NCBI GenBank assembly: GCA_916048095.2
Contig: OU696575.1
Location: 8,563,001-8,627,000 of the forward strand
Length of the DNA stretch: 64,000 nucleotides
Direction: 5' to 3'
Source of the DNA: Sacculina carcini
Taxonomy: Eukaryota; Arthropoda; Thecostraca; Sacculinidae
In this document: piece by piece, positions 42,372-53,270 of the stretch
Layout of the letters: each line of letters starts with the position of its first letter
Numbering within the stretch: the first letter of the stretch is position 1
Program-made: the position numbers and the translations under genes
Notes under the pieces: generated by a model
What the model was told of the DNA's origin: nothing
Seen by the model: the letters and a program-made list of their open reading frames with translations, nothing else
Database searches by the model: none

Positions 42372-42974
42372 AGCCACGGTCACACGAGGTCAACTGTTGG
42401 CCAAGCCAACGATTGGCCTAGCCAACAGTTGGCTTGCAGCGGACAATCGTTGGCTAGGCCAACAGATGGTTGGGCCAACAATTGGCTTTCGAGTGGTCAC
42501 ACGAGGCCAGTAATTGTCAAAGTCAATAGATGTGGAGCAGAGTACATCGGTGTGGTTTATTTCGCTCTCCTGACTATACCATTTGAATTTTGATTTAATC
42601 CAGATGTATTTTTGAATGTACGGATCATAAATATATTCTGATCATACAACATAAAGAGTTTAAAAATATTAAACAGCTTTTATATCTTTACATATATGTA
42701 TATATTTTTTCTATATATTTTTTATATATATTAATTTTCCTTTTTTCAGCACTTAATTACGAGAGTTACTCAAATGTTATGATGCATGTGTTTTTCATTG
42801 TCTGCTATATAATTGTGCAATTTGGCCGTTAATTTGAATGAATTTCAGTACCTGAAGAAGCCGTTAGGCGAAAACGTTCGTACTAAAATATATTGATTGT
42901 GCCCGATGAAGTGATTCATTTATACATAATATTTAATATTATACCGGGTGCGTGAGTGAACATCAATTTTGATA

Positions 42975-43047
<73 letters not shown>

Positions 43048-43472
43048 CAATTTTTATTCTATTAATGTATCAAACATTAAAATTAATTATACAAATATCA
43101 TATTAGATATTCCACTTCATCATAATCAAATCTCCGCAATAAAACGAACACAAAAACATGCTCGTACAACACATCACAGGCTCTCAAACTTAATTGATTT
43201 GACTGCACGCGTTGCCTCAGCGCCATGTGGTGAAAAACGCAGGATCGAATATTTCCTTCGATTTTGCACACACCGCTCGATTTGCCTTGTGCGAGAATTC
43301 ATTCATTTTCAGCGTGACAGTGCGCGTTCATTGTACGGCAACGTAGCGCTCTCTTGAGGCAAACGGCTGAAATGCAGGCCAATTGGCTTGAGAAGTTGAA
43401 CATGTTCAACTTCGGTTTTCGGGACAATTGTTGGCCAAGCCGACGATTGGCCTCGTGTGACCACGGCTTATG
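42372..43472. mobile_element. Inverted-repeat element with CACACGAGGCCAA ends
   Basis: The left end GCCACGGTCACACGAGGTCA and the right end (reverse complement AGCCGTGGTCACACGAGGCC) form a TIR. The left subterminal region has several TTGGCCAAGCCAACGATTGG-like units in both orientations and a second TGGTCACACGAGGCCAG at 42494-42511. A (TA)n run lies at 42975-43042. No transposase. Superfamily not determined. Confidence 0.6.
42852..42876 (+). ncRNA. Hammerhead-like core, degenerate
   Basis: CTGAAGA, then a stem GCC-GTTA-GGC, then GAAAACGTTCGTAC. The order CUGANGA - stem II - GAAA - short stem III - GUA resembles a hammerhead ribozyme core with CUGAUGA altered to CUGAAGA, as seen in retroelement-associated copies (for example Penelope-like elements). 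Stem I pairing is weak. Probably not self-cleaving as it stands. Confidence 0.25.
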
Positions 43473-44936
43473 TCTCCAACTACTGTCTTCGCAGATCAAT
43501 TTTTCATAATTTTGTTCTTAGGCGCATGCACATTCGGGAAATAATCATCGGGTAGAAATCCCGACATTGAGGTGATCACACTACATCCCCTAGTATATAC
43601 GCTCCTGTCATGGAATAACTACAAGAGGTGTGCGTGGGCAATTTCAACCTTACATACATCGCTACTAGATGACCTTGTTGGAAAACAATAAGGCACGCAC
43701 ACACAGGTGATATTGATGACACAGTGAGAGAGATGAATGAGCGGATATTCGTGTCCAAACTGGTAGGGATGATTACCCTCATAAGTCACAGGAATAATCA
43801 TCAATCATGTAAAACTTTGATGGGAATGAATGCTTCTTATGACTCCGATGTCATATACGTGAAGTTATACTCGTATATACTTGGTTGGAAAATCGTAGGT
43901 ACACCCCACGTGTCGGCCATTAAGACCACCTGTCCATAGAGCCCGTGCCACTTTTCATGTCTGAAATATTCGGCTATTAGTAGTACGTTCAAATAAGCAA
44001 ACCGAAAATATAAACTTTTTCTGGTAGCAATTTTTTAAAACTGAATTTGATCATACATACAATTTGTTGAAAAATATGTTATTTCCTATCATTTACGTGT
44101 TAATTTACGTTCTTCATCAAACTATTGCACATATTTGCACTTCATTACCATTGATATAATGCATAATAAAGTACAGCTTGTTCCTCTGGATGAATACAAC
44201 TTTGGTAGAATATGTGTTTGACCTTAAATAGCTCTAGATATTAAGCCCATCATGTAAAATATGGAGTATAATTTTGGAAAAAAATTCTGGTTTAATGGCA
44301 GGGATTTACAGTATGTGTCTTATCCTTCGCCAAGTCAAGTTATCGGGGGTATTTCTTGAATCTAATCTAACCTGACATTACGATGCGAAATTTCATCGCC
44401 CGGAAGATATTTTCAGAGGGGTATATGACATTCATTCTCCAGGAACCTTTTTCGTGGAACCTTTTACCTTTTAACGTTTTCCATAATTGATTCCTCACTA
44501 ATTAATAAATACAGGAATATAGAAAACATACCTGTGCACCTCGCGATAAATGTAGAGCTTGCCAATTGACTGCTAACACGCCAACAACACAATCCTGAGT
44601 ACACATTCACAGCTGCAATCTTTCGCTTTTTGCTTTCAAAAACGGAGGCGCAATCGACGTTCATTCAATGGAAATGCACGCGCTTGATGCAGAAGACAGC
44701 TGGCCAGTTCATATACCCGTGCCAGTCCACCAGATGATATTGGTGTATTGTCCATACGATCATGTCTTGGATTTTTTTAATTCGGGTAGAATGAAACAAA
44801 AAGGTTGTGCAGAGGCACCAACCCCGAAGGATTATCGCGCCATTACCTACACAACGGAGAGAGTATGTCATGGATTGGGTTGGGTTGTTTTATGTATGCG
44901 CGTGTGCGTAATATTAGAGTCGATCATGGGTGAGCA
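43473..44936. other. Unassigned region; one 104-aa ORF at 44668-44982
   Basis: AT-rich, apparently unique. The + strand ORF from ATG 44668 (ending in the neighbouring LINE tail) begins with a non-repetitive 65-residue stretch (VYCPYDHVLDFFNSGRMKQK within it) followed by AGA|GTATGT, a possible donor at about 44862. It could be a host first exon, but I recognise no family. Confidence 0.25.
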
Positions 44937-45127
44937 CACAACAACAACAACAACAAACCATGTATTTGTTATAGCGCACTAATTTGCAAAGGCGCGAAAA
45001 CGTACAAAATAGAGCAAACTAAGGTATAAACAGTGATAGGGGCTCAAAAAGAACAAAATTATATGAGCTGAAGTGACAAGGCGCAAAAAATATCAAAAGC
45101 AGGAAATATATACAACAATCAAGAAAA

Positions 45128-48064
45128 TCAAGAAAATATACACTGCGAATGATCAGATCTATAGGGGTAAGTGGGCGGCGACGGAAGAGACAGTAAGTAT
45201 ATATGAAGGGAAGCCGAAAAGGAAGAGTAGGATTTTTTCTGTAGAATGTGATGAGGAAGAGAGTTATAAAGTCGGGGAGCAGAAAAGTAGAAGGATTTGG
45301 CTGACCAGTTAGACTCGTGGTCAGCAGGAGGACATACGAGGGGCACTGGACGGCGACATAAAGGACGATCAGAGGGAGTTAGAAGCGAATATAGGTAAGA
45401 AGGTGGAGAAGGAGTATGGAGAAGTTTATAGACAATGCAGCACAGCTTATGGTGGATTCTGGACAGAGCAGGCAACCAGCCAAGTTTACGAATATGGGTG
45501 GATGTGGGTGACTTGGGGGGAAGACGAAGGACAAAGCGACAAGAGAGATTTATTATCGACTGGAGAGAGCGGATGGATTTTAGAGGAAGGTGAAAAAATA
45601 AAGAATTGCAGTAATCGATATGCGAAAAAATATATGAATTAACTAGGAGTAGAGCGGATGCCTCATCAAGATGAGAGCGGATCGGGTACAATTGACGTAA
45701 AACAAAACGACAGGAACGTGAAATTTTGAAAATGTGTTGAGCGAATGACAATGTGGGGTCAAATTGGACTCCTAGATTACGAATTTGTGAGGAAAGAGGT
45801 AGATCTATTGAACATGGAGTAATTTTGGGAGGATGGAAAAGAAGATAAAGAGTTTTCTCAGGGTTCAGTAGAAGATTTCGAGAGGATGCCCACTCAGCTA
45901 TGTGGGAGAGAAGTTTAGGAATTAGGTTAGTATTGGCCAAAGAAAAAGGAAAATAGATTTGTATGTCATCCGCATATATGTGAAAGGAGATGGGATAGCT
46001 GCGGAGAATAGGACAGAGGGAGGAAACGTACAGATTAAAAAGAAGAGGACCAAGAAGGGAGCCCTGTGGGACTCCGCATTCAAGTGGTCGAGGTGAGGAA
46101 AGTTCAGAATTACAGCGCACAGAATAGGAGCGATCAGTGAGATAGGAGGACATGAGTGATAGCGCCGAGGAGGAGACACCAATATGGCATAGGTCATCAC
46201 AAAGAATTGAGTGGTTGACGAGGTCGAATGCTGAGGAAAAGTCAAGAGAGATGAAGAGAACAGATTGACCTGAAGAGAAAGAAGCGAAAATGTCATTCAG
46301 TAGAGACAGAAGCAGGGTTTCAGTTGAATGATTAGAGACAAAGCCAGACTGACAGGGATCGAGAGCAGAATATATACAAGGCCGAAGTTGAGAAAGGATA
46401 GCAGCTTCCAAGAGTTTAGAAGGCAGAGGGAGCAAGGAAATGGGTCTGTAACTGCTCGGAGTGTTGGCATCAAGGGAAGGTTTCTTAAGGATGGGAGAAA
46501 CAATGGCATGCTTGGAGGCCAGAAAAGTCCCGTGGAGAAAAGAGGAGTTTACCAGATGTGTAAGAAAAGGGGCAAGGAGTAGAATAGAGTCGAAAAGTGC
46601 ACGAAAATTTATTGCATCTGAAGGACATCTGGACTTTTGCAATTTTTTCAGATATTTGGCAGTGGCGGCTGGGGAGATGGGGGAGAAAGATGACAAAGAG
46701 CAGTCAGAGGAAGGGAAAGACAGTGGTAAAGAGGAGGGTGGTAATTTAGCCTTGGCTTTGGCAATTTTCTCTGAAAAATATAAAGATAAAGTCGAAGCTG
46801 GAATGGAGCAGGTCTCAGATTTGGAGAAGCCAGTGATAGATTTTAGGGAAGACCATCTAGAGCGGGAAGAACTTGGACCAGAAGAGAGCTTGGATTGATA
46901 ATAAGAGGATTTAGCGGCATCAAGGGCAGAAATGTAGGACTTGCGAGTTTGACAAAATGAAAACCAATTAGAGTCGGACCGAAACCGGCGCCAGCAGCGT
47001 TCACGGGCTCTCGACTTAGCACGAAGACGGCGTAATTCGGGGGTCCACCATGGCTGAGGAGAAACATTAGATTTGACAGTGTAACGACACATTGGGAATA
47101 TTAAATCATTAATCTTAGATAAGGAGTCGTCCAAGAAGGGCAGAAGAGCTGAGGGAGGGAGGAAATAGTAAAGGTTAGGGTCAAAAGAGACAGAGGCGAG
47201 ATTGTTGAAAAGTGAGGCATCAAAATGTTTGTAGTCTCGTGCAAAACAAATTTTAGGCGGAGGATTGGTGTTACTGGTTTGATGACTTAGCTTAAATGAA
47301 ATTAGGGAGTGATCTGATATGGCAATATCAGGAGGATATGTGATGATGTCTGGAGGAATGAGCTTAGCAGATGTTTCGGTACAAATGAGGAGGTCAAGGG
47401 TATGACCTGATATATGAGAACGGCCAGAGTTCATTATGGTGAGGTCCCAGGAATTTAGAAGGGAAAGGAAATCAGATGAGTGTGGGTGATGGGAGGGCTG
47501 ATCAACCCAAAAATTAAAGTCACCAAGTAATATGAAGTTGTCGGAAAAACGCTGAAATAGGATGGCAATAATACTGTCGAAATCAGAATTGAATTGAGCC
47601 GATGAGCCAGGGTTATTATGGCGATAAACAAGTAAAATTCCAAGAGGACGCGCAGCAGGCAAAGACAGAGAAAGTGCAATGTACTCAAAAGAAGGGGAAG
47701 TAAATGAGAGATCATTGAGTAAATTTAGGGCAAAAGAAGAGCGGAGAATGACACCCACACCTCCACCTTTATACTTAGTCGAGGAAGAAGAAGATCGACA
47801 AACATGAAAGAACTTGAAAGAATTAGGCAATTGGGCAGAAAAAACTGAAACATCAGACTCAAGCAGCCATGTCTCAGTAAGCATAAGGAGAGAAAGATTA
47901 AGGTGAGAAATAATATCACAGATATAGGACGTCTTATTACGGGCAGAACGGATATTGAGTAGGCCAACAGGGAAAAATTTAGGATCATTCTGAGTGCCAG
48001 ACAGGTGAGGGGCACCAGGGAGGGTGAGAGCCGGTGCAGGGGCAGTGGTAGAGCGCGGGAGTAG
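45128..48064 (-). CDS. L2-like LINE ORF2: APE endonuclease and reverse transcriptase
   Basis: Open from the codon after the ORF1 stop to 45128 (978 codons). The endonuclease starts before the first Met: FFPVGLLNIRSARNK at about 47970-47930, then TETWLLES, LLGDFNFW, SGHTLDLLI and SDHSLISF. RT shows SSYRPISLLPLPSKLLEAA, QSGFVSNHSTETLL, SLDFSSAFDLVNHS, ECGVPQGSLLGPLLFNLY and the catalytic HIYADDIQIYF. A C-terminal domain (LGWLPALSRIHHKLCC, SAPRLYNSLPHHIL) follows. CGVPQGS...YADD(T/I)Q(L/I)Y is characteristic of L2. The first ATG in frame (47884) would delete the Asn-containing endonuclease motif, so translation probably begins by readthrough or at a non-AUG codon. Confidence 0.9.
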   Translation of the reverse strand, partial: LLPRSTTAPAPALTLPGAPHLSGTQNDPKFFPVGLLNIRSARNKTSYICDIISHLNLSLLMLTETWLLESDVSVFSAQLPNSFKFFHVCRSSSSSTKYKGGGVGVILRSSFALNLLNDLSFTSPSFEYIALSLSLPAARPLGILLVYRHNNPGSSAQFNSDFDSIIAILFQRFSDNFILLGDFNFWVDQPSHHPHSSDFLSLLNSWDLTIMNSGRSHISGHTLDLLICTETSAKLIPPDIITYPPDIAISDHSLISFKLSHQTSNTNPPPKICFARDYKHFDASLFNNLASVSFDPNLYYFLPPSALLPFLDDSLSKINDLIFPMCRYTVKSNVSPQPWWTPELRRLRAKSRARERCWRRFRSDSNWFSFCQTRKSYISALDAAKSSYYQSKLSSGPSSSRSRWSSLKSITGFSKSETCSIPASTLSLYFSEKIAKAKAKLPPSSLPLSFPSSDCSLSSFSPISPAATAKYLKKLQKSRCPSDAINFRALFDSILLLAPFLTHLVNSSFLHGTFLASKHAIVSPILKKPSLDANTPSSYRPISLLPLPSKLLEAAILSQLRPCIYSALDPCQSGFVSNHSTETLLLSLLNDIFASFSSGQSVLFISLDFSSAFDLVNHSILCDDLCHIGVSSSALSLMSSYLTDRSYSVRCNSELSSPRPLECGVPQGSLLGPLLFNLYVSSLCPILRSYPISFHIYADDIQIYFPFSLANTNLIPKLLSHIAEWASSRNLLLNPEKTLYLLFHPPKITPCSIDLPLSSQIRNLGVQFDPTLSFAQHIFKISRSCRFVLRQLYPIRSHLDEASALLLVNSYIFSHIDYCNSLFFHLPLKSIRSLQSIINLSCRFVLRLPPKSPTSTHIRKLGWLPALSRIHHKLCCIVYKLLHTPSPPSYLYSLLTPSDRPLCRRPVPLVCPPADHESNWSAKSFYFSAPRLYNSLPHHILQKKSYSSFSASLHIYLLSLPSPPTYPYRSDHSQCIFS

Positions 48065-48067
48065 TCA
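48062..48067 (-). promoter_or_regulatory. In-frame UGA-CUA between ORF1 and ORF2 (candidate readthrough stop)
   Basis: The minus strand reads CAA-TGA-CTA-CTC. UGA followed by CUA is the leaky-stop context established for alphaviruses, some plant viruses and a few animal genes. The downstream frame stays open for 978 codons. Readthrough would give an ORF1-ORF2 fusion of about 1371 residues. Confidence 0.6.
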
Positions 48068-49243
48068 TTGGTTAGCAGGGGAGGGCGGAGAAGAGACAAC
48101 AGTAGAAGTGGGAGGGAGGGAAGTGGTAGGGGGAGCAGAGAGAGGGGTGGAGGAGGGTGATGGAAGAGGGGCCACAATGGTGCGTTTACGGAGGGACTCA
48201 CGAACTGCGATGAAAGAGGGACAGCTGGGCGAAAAAGAGGAGTGGCTGGAGGGGCGATTGCGACGGGCACAATTGATACACTGGGCGCTGGAGCGATTGT
48301 GACAAACGGCGGACATGTGTGATCCCGCACAGTGCCCACATGCCACCTTGTTGTTGTTAGCGCAGCGCTCAGTCCGATGGCCGAGACCCGCGCAGCGACC
48401 GCAGTGTACCACCCAAAAGCGATCATACACCACGCAGCAGCGGAGGCCGATAAAGAGTCGATCTCCGACCGCCTTGATGCCGCGACGGACTTCCGGCGAA
48501 ACAGCCAGAACAGCATTCGTTTGTCCAGACTTGGACCGGTGGATGAACAGTAGCTTTAGTTGAGAGGCAGGAGCAGATGACACGATGGGGTTCTTCAGTC
48601 GCAGGGTAGACATGAGCATTTCGGGGGTCAGAGGAGCTGGGACGTTGGTGAGGGTAATTTTAGGCATGATCGAAGGTTGACGCTTGTGCACCGTCAGCTC
48701 AATATTTTCGATTTGGCTACCAAGTTTTTTGGCAGCATCCTGGGCAGCCTCTTCGGAGCAGCACTTTAGGACGACTCCCCCCTCCGACGTCTGACGTACC
48801 TGCGCCACTGGCACCGTGTCCAGCACCTTTTCGATGATGTCCGTCTTGATAGGAGCCGCCGTCTTGTTATTTAGAACAACTGCGAACGAGTGGTTCGCAG
48901 CTCCCTTGACAGTCGGACGGGTGTAAGTGGCGGACTCAGATTGCGAAGACCTAATCTCCTCTACAAGCTCCGTCTTCAGCTGTGCAAGCTGAGTCTCCAA
49001 TTTGCTGCAGAGCTCAGATAGAGTGTTCTGGCTGGAGTCACGTTTAGCATATGAAAAATCAGAGACGCACTCAGGGCACACCCAGAAAAGTTTATGTTTT
49101 TTCAGCGCTGTGTGCGCCGCTGAAGACAGGGCGGCACAGGACGGGTGGAATGTGCGATCACACCCCGGGCAGAGTATGCGGGCGCCCGTTGTCACGCCGT
49201 GATGTGATGTCACACGTGTCGTGTCACACGTGCCGTGATGCAT
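48065..49243 (-). CDS. L2-like LINE ORF1: PHD-like finger, coiled coil, CCHC knuckles (392 aa)
   Basis: ATG at 49243 (MHHGTC). Residues 6-59 form a PHD-like zinc finger: ILCPGCDRTFHPSC with a downstream WVCPEC pair. A heptad-like segment (SELCSKLETQLAQLKTELVE) at about 75-95 suggests a coiled coil for trimerisation. The middle (about 115-280) is an RNA-binding-like region. CCHC-type knuckles at about 290-350 read CGRCAGLGHRTERC, CGHCAGSHMSAVC and CINCARRNRPSSH. A Pro/Ser-rich tail ends PANQ. The protein should package the LINE RNA. It ends at TGA 48067-48065 followed by CTA; ORF2 continues in the same frame. Confidence 0.88.
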   Translation of the reverse strand: MHHGTCDTTRVTSHHGVTTGARILCPGCDRTFHPSCAALSSAAHTALKKHKLFWVCPECVSDFSYAKRDSSQNTLSELCSKLETQLAQLKTELVEEIRSSQSESATYTRPTVKGAANHSFAVVLNNKTAAPIKTDIIEKVLDTVPVAQVRQTSEGGVVLKCCSEEAAQDAAKKLGSQIENIELTVHKRQPSIMPKITLTNVPAPLTPEMLMSTLRLKNPIVSSAPASQLKLLFIHRSKSGQTNAVLAVSPEVRRGIKAVGDRLFIGLRCCVVYDRFWVVHCGRCAGLGHRTERCANNNKVACGHCAGSHMSAVCHNRSSAQCINCARRNRPSSHSSFSPSCPSFIAVRESLRKRTIVAPLPSPSSTPLSAPPTTSLPPTSTVVSSPPSPANQ

Positions 49244-51414
49244 AAGGATACCCTTTGCAAAGCTAAAAACTATACTTTTCAACTGTGAGAGTAACGATAT
49301 GCACTGTTTGCACGGCTTTTTTGCGAGCAGTCATATATATGAACACACGCTATTTATGTGGGCATTTATAGATAGCCTTTCACGAATTCTCAGCCGGATT
49401 CTCGGGGGGTATAACTGCATATTCATCCCCCCGGCCAATTTGTCGGGGGGTATATATACCCCCCATACCCCCAGGATTTACGCCCATGGTATGACATGTG
49501 TATATTTGAGAATGAAGACACGCGTGTTTCGTCCTTGTTGCGCTTGGTGTCGTGTCTCGTCCCAGGTGTTTGTTTTGTTCGTGTATTTGCCGCGACAACA
49601 TATATGTTTCATTTAAGTTTCATTTCATCTATGTTTCATTTCATACATATTTACATTCGATTTATACTTTTGTGTAATTTATACTTCTGTGTAAAACTTC
49701 TGTATAGTATTATATACTTCTGTATTTCTGTATAGCAGTATTCTGCCAATATATATACTGATTCTTTACAATATACGGATTTCTATATACACAATTTCAC
49801 AATATACAATTTCTATATACTTTATCATCGAACGTTTGTTGAAAATTGTTATAAATCATTTATCATTGCAGATATTCACCAACTACCTCACAAATTATAA
49901 AACATTCTTCACTTAATGCTATGAATAACACTTGCAATTTATTCGATAATATAATATTTGAATGAATTATTTTAATGATGAATGGATTCATATATTTAAT
50001 GCTTACCAATAGATAAGCAGATTGAAAAACATAAAAGTGTGGAAAATGTTTAACATTGTACCTGTGTATACAGAGAAACCGCTTGTATTAAATCACAATG
50101 CAAATGGTATAGATTTTATCGTAATTAATCATATATAAAATAGTCAAACGAAGTCTACACGAAACTAAACGAAACTATTACAACGAAACTATTACAAGTC
50201 AATTTTGCAATTGTACAATTTTACGATTCCCATTTTTAAGTCAATTTGACAATTGTAAAAATCAATTTTAGAAAAGGGATTTTACAAAAACGAAAATGGA
50301 TTTTACAAAAGTGAAAATGAATTTTACTATTGTGGAAATTTATTTTGCGAAATGAAAACGTATTTTACAATTGTGAAAATATATTTTACAATTGTAAAAA
50401 TTTATTTTACAATTGCGAAATTTATTTTACAATAGTGAAAATCAAGTTTGTAAAACAAGATTTTAGTGTTAAAATATAATTATAAATCTGGATTGAGCAT
50501 TTTATAATACTAGAATTCGATCAGTTGAAGTATCCAGCATTCATTTGCTATTTAATGGTCTTGAACTTTCTACCTTGCATTCATTATATGCTTTCATTGT
50601 AATTCTGACGATGGTTGGTAGTCACATAGAACAGTATCCAGCGGTGAACTTTGTTAGAAAATCGTGGTGTTATTTACCGAAAGCCACGATTTGAAAGTCA
50701 TGCCGTTCTGTTTGTCAAGCACACACAAACACACCACAATAGCAAGCTTTGAATTTGCTCTTGTAAACAATTGAACGTGGTAATCCCAAGTCTTTGGCAG
50801 CCGCGCAAATGGAGTGTATTGGTGAACTAAGACGCTTCTACCACGCAAGGCACATTTGTAAGTTTTTACGTATATTTACCGCCAAATATTAGCTTGGTAT
50901 GTATCCTCTTTACTCAATTTCAGCAAGGCGGTTGAAGTACAAGACTCGCTAGTTCATTGGATCATTAATTTACTGGACTCTTCAACTCATAAATGTCCTA
51001 AATATATCTTTTCCAAAATAAATGTTGCCTTCAATTTACCTCGTCCACAATGGAAGACATTTGCATGTTTTAATGTGATCGAAAAGTAGGTTACGTGAAT
51101 ATAATTTGGAGTTCTGGCCGATCAGCGCGGCTCAGTTGTTCGTTAACCAAGATAACGATTAAGAATTACGGATGAAACTGGTATTTCCTAGACCACGATG
51201 ACGATTGTGACGAAGTAACGATGATGTCACTTACGTCATATGATATGGGGAATTTCCTTAGCGTAGATGCGAAAGGTGATGCGTTTAATGGCGTGTTATT
51301 TATCAGTTAACAATGTCAGTGAAATTTTTGCCTTACTACAGCTCATATATGTTGTCATCATATACCGCACAAAAGGAAAGATAGATTACAATTAAGGAAT
51401 TTCCGCCTGTAGGC
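49244..51414. other. Non-coding stretch with a GC palindrome and AT repeats
   Basis: No gene seen. Contains the perfect 20-bp palindrome GGGGGGTATATATACCCCCC (49445-49464) in a G/C-run region (49403-49475) that ends CAGGATTTACGCCCATGG, a motif resembling the edge of a repeat. From 50215 to 50455 there is an imperfect tandem array of about 20-bp units around AAAATTTATTTTACAATTG. Confidence 0.55.
50215..50455. repeat. Degenerate tandem repeat, TTTTACAATTGTGAAAAT-like units
   Basis: About a dozen related units of 18-24 bp alternating TTTTACAA and GTGAAAAT; imperfect and AT-rich. Confidence 0.7.
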
Positions 51415-51544
51415 GTGCGTATGAATTTATGTACGTGTGTATGTGTTTGTGTATGTCTCTTTATGATCCATTATTGCCTGATTTGTGCACATTTGCGCGA
51501 GAGTGATGATGTTGGATTTGACATGTGTTTGTGTGCTTGTGTGT

Positions 51545-51566
51545 GCTTGTGTGTGTATATATATAC

Positions 51567-51631
<65 letters not shown>

Positions 51632-51770
51632 CATATATGTGTGTATGTATATGTATTTCATTGTGTGTGTGAGTGTGTATTTGTATGTGTAGGTGTCCGT
51701 GTCTGTGTGTATGTGTGTGCGCCTGTATGTCTGTGTGAATGTGTATGTGTGTACGTGTTTGTCAATTTGT
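51545..51770. repeat. (TG)n-(TA)n-(TG)n compound microsatellite
   Basis: TGTGTGCTTG repeats give way to about 55 bp of TA (51567-51620) and then TG/TATG-rich DNA. ORFs across it are low-complexity artefacts. Confidence 0.9.
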
Positions 51771-52119
51771 CAATTTGTAAATTTGATGTATTGCCACATA
51801 TATACAACAAAACAAGTTATACAGTAGACACAGATTAATAAGGCAACGATTCGTCGAGCCGTGGCTCTTGGACGAACGGATAGTGTAAAGTGCATTCAGT
51901 TGTACAATGTGAATGTGCTCATTTGTGTGTGATATTTATATACTTCAATGGACAAATCATGTTGCAAACAACGAAAATCATATCGAGACTATATATGAAA
52001 CAACACGAGACACTGCATTTAAGTATATGCAATTTACATGAATTACATCGAAATAAGACGGTCTTATCAACATACACCGTTAAATGTTTGAAAACATGTC
52101 GGCTAAAAAGTGTTTTTTC

Positions 52120-52740
52120 AGAGCAAGTTTGAACCCTTCCAGAGAACTTGTTTCATTAATACATTTTAGGCTTTGTGGAAGTTTGTTCCAAATTTCAGGG
52201 TCTTCATGCAAAAAGCAATTTCGAACAAAGTAGTTCTAAATTTTGGTAGCATAATATCATATCTATTTCTCATAATGCTATTAGAGCTGTTAGATGGAAT
52301 AAAAAATGTGTTCATATGGGGTTGCCTGAGAAATCTGTGTATCAGGATGCTTGTAAAGTATTTACGAATATAATTGAATGGTATAATTTTAGTGGAACGA
52401 TAGAGACTTCTGGTTGATTCGAAGTTTTTCAGACCCATTATACAACTAATAACTTTGTTTTGTGCTACTGAGAGTTTTGCAACGAACGAGGGCCAGGTAA
52501 AGGACCATATGGAAACACAGTATATTAGGTGAAGGTATACCAGAGTGAAATATAGACTTCTCATTGCATTATCGGTAAGGAATCGTTTGATTGTGAACAA
52601 AACTCCACATGATCGACAAATTTTTTTACACACATATTCAATTTGGTTGTTCCAGCTCATATGGTCGTCTACTAATATGCCCAAAAATTGAGTATATTGT
52701 GATTGTAACAAGACTTGTCCCTTAATTTTTAGATCCGGAA
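52120..52740 (-). pseudogene. LINE RT C-terminal fragment, family unresolved
   Basis: The minus strand encodes TQFLGILVDDHMSWNNQIEY and then CKKICRSCGVLFTIKRFL, TLVYLHLIYCVSIW, SVAQNKVISCIMG and ESTRSLYRSTKIIPF, through 52166. This is the post-catalytic thumb and tail of Jockey/CR1-group RTs (YLGVxIDxxLSWxxHI...YCxxxW...QKKxIR). No earlier RT motifs are nearby, so it is 5'-truncated. It differs from the other LINEs in the window. Confidence 0.75.
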
Positions 52741-52987
52741 ATGTTTCATGTCTAGAGCGATTCTGGAGGAAAATGAAGTGTGTTTATTTAATGTTAAGTT
52801 TCAGGTAATTGCTCTCAATCCATTGATTATGTGTTTGTGTGTATGTATGTGTGCATGTGTGTCTGTGTGAATGTGTATGTGTGTATCTGTGTGTATGTCT
52901 GCAAAGCTCTGTTATATTGATCCATTAATCTAGCTAATAAGCTATATGAATGCTTTGAGATTCAGCACATCTTGAAATGAAACACTA

Positions 52988-53270
52988 GGGCTAGCAAAAA
53001 TTATCTTGAAAATAAGAATTAACTTTATTTTTGAGAAAAATTAACCTAAAATATCTTATGCTGTCTCTAAAATCCATTTTTGAAGTTCCTCAAAAAATAC
53101 CCCAATTCATACTACCCTCTTGTCCACCTCTCTTAGTTTTGATGAAATTTTACAGCAATCAACCAAAAGTGACATTCGAACATCGTAAAAAGAGCATAAC
53201 CACACAACAAAAATCAGGAGAAAGTTGAAAGTTAACTGAAAGATGAAAAAACAATCCTTGCTAATGCAAT
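52988..53270. mobile_element. TA-flanked element, copy 3 (left part only)
   Basis: Begins CTA-GGGCTAGCAAAAA and follows the left third of copy 1, including CAACCAAAAGTGACAT and ACATCGTAAAAAGAGCA. The similarity fades near 53270 and no right end is found. Confidence 0.6.

Larger units (their letters stand above)
44937..49243 (-). mobile_element. L2-like LINE, structurally intact
   Basis: Minus-strand non-LTR element with ORF1, a single UGA, ORF2 and a short 3' UTR ending in a (TTG)n tail (reverse complement of 44937-44960). The terminal motif before the tail (TAGTGCGCTATAACAAATAC on the minus strand) is shared with fragments at 22140-22200 and 38925-39005. The 5' UTR probably extends past 49243; its limit is unclear. 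Both ORFs are free of frameshifts, which makes this the most recently active-looking LINE in the window. Confidence 0.92.

Noticed and set aside
48064-48068. ATGA termination-reinitiation between LINE ORFs
   Set aside because: The overlapping ATG opens a frame that stops after about 27 codons and does not enter the endonuclease.
47725-48516. 263-codon minus-strand ORF between LINE ORF1 and ORF2
   Set aside because: Out of frame with both ORFs; Leu/Pro-rich readout of the ORF1 tail and endonuclease start.
51415-51838. Cys/Val-rich ORFs
   Set aside because: Microsatellite translations (TG and TA runs).
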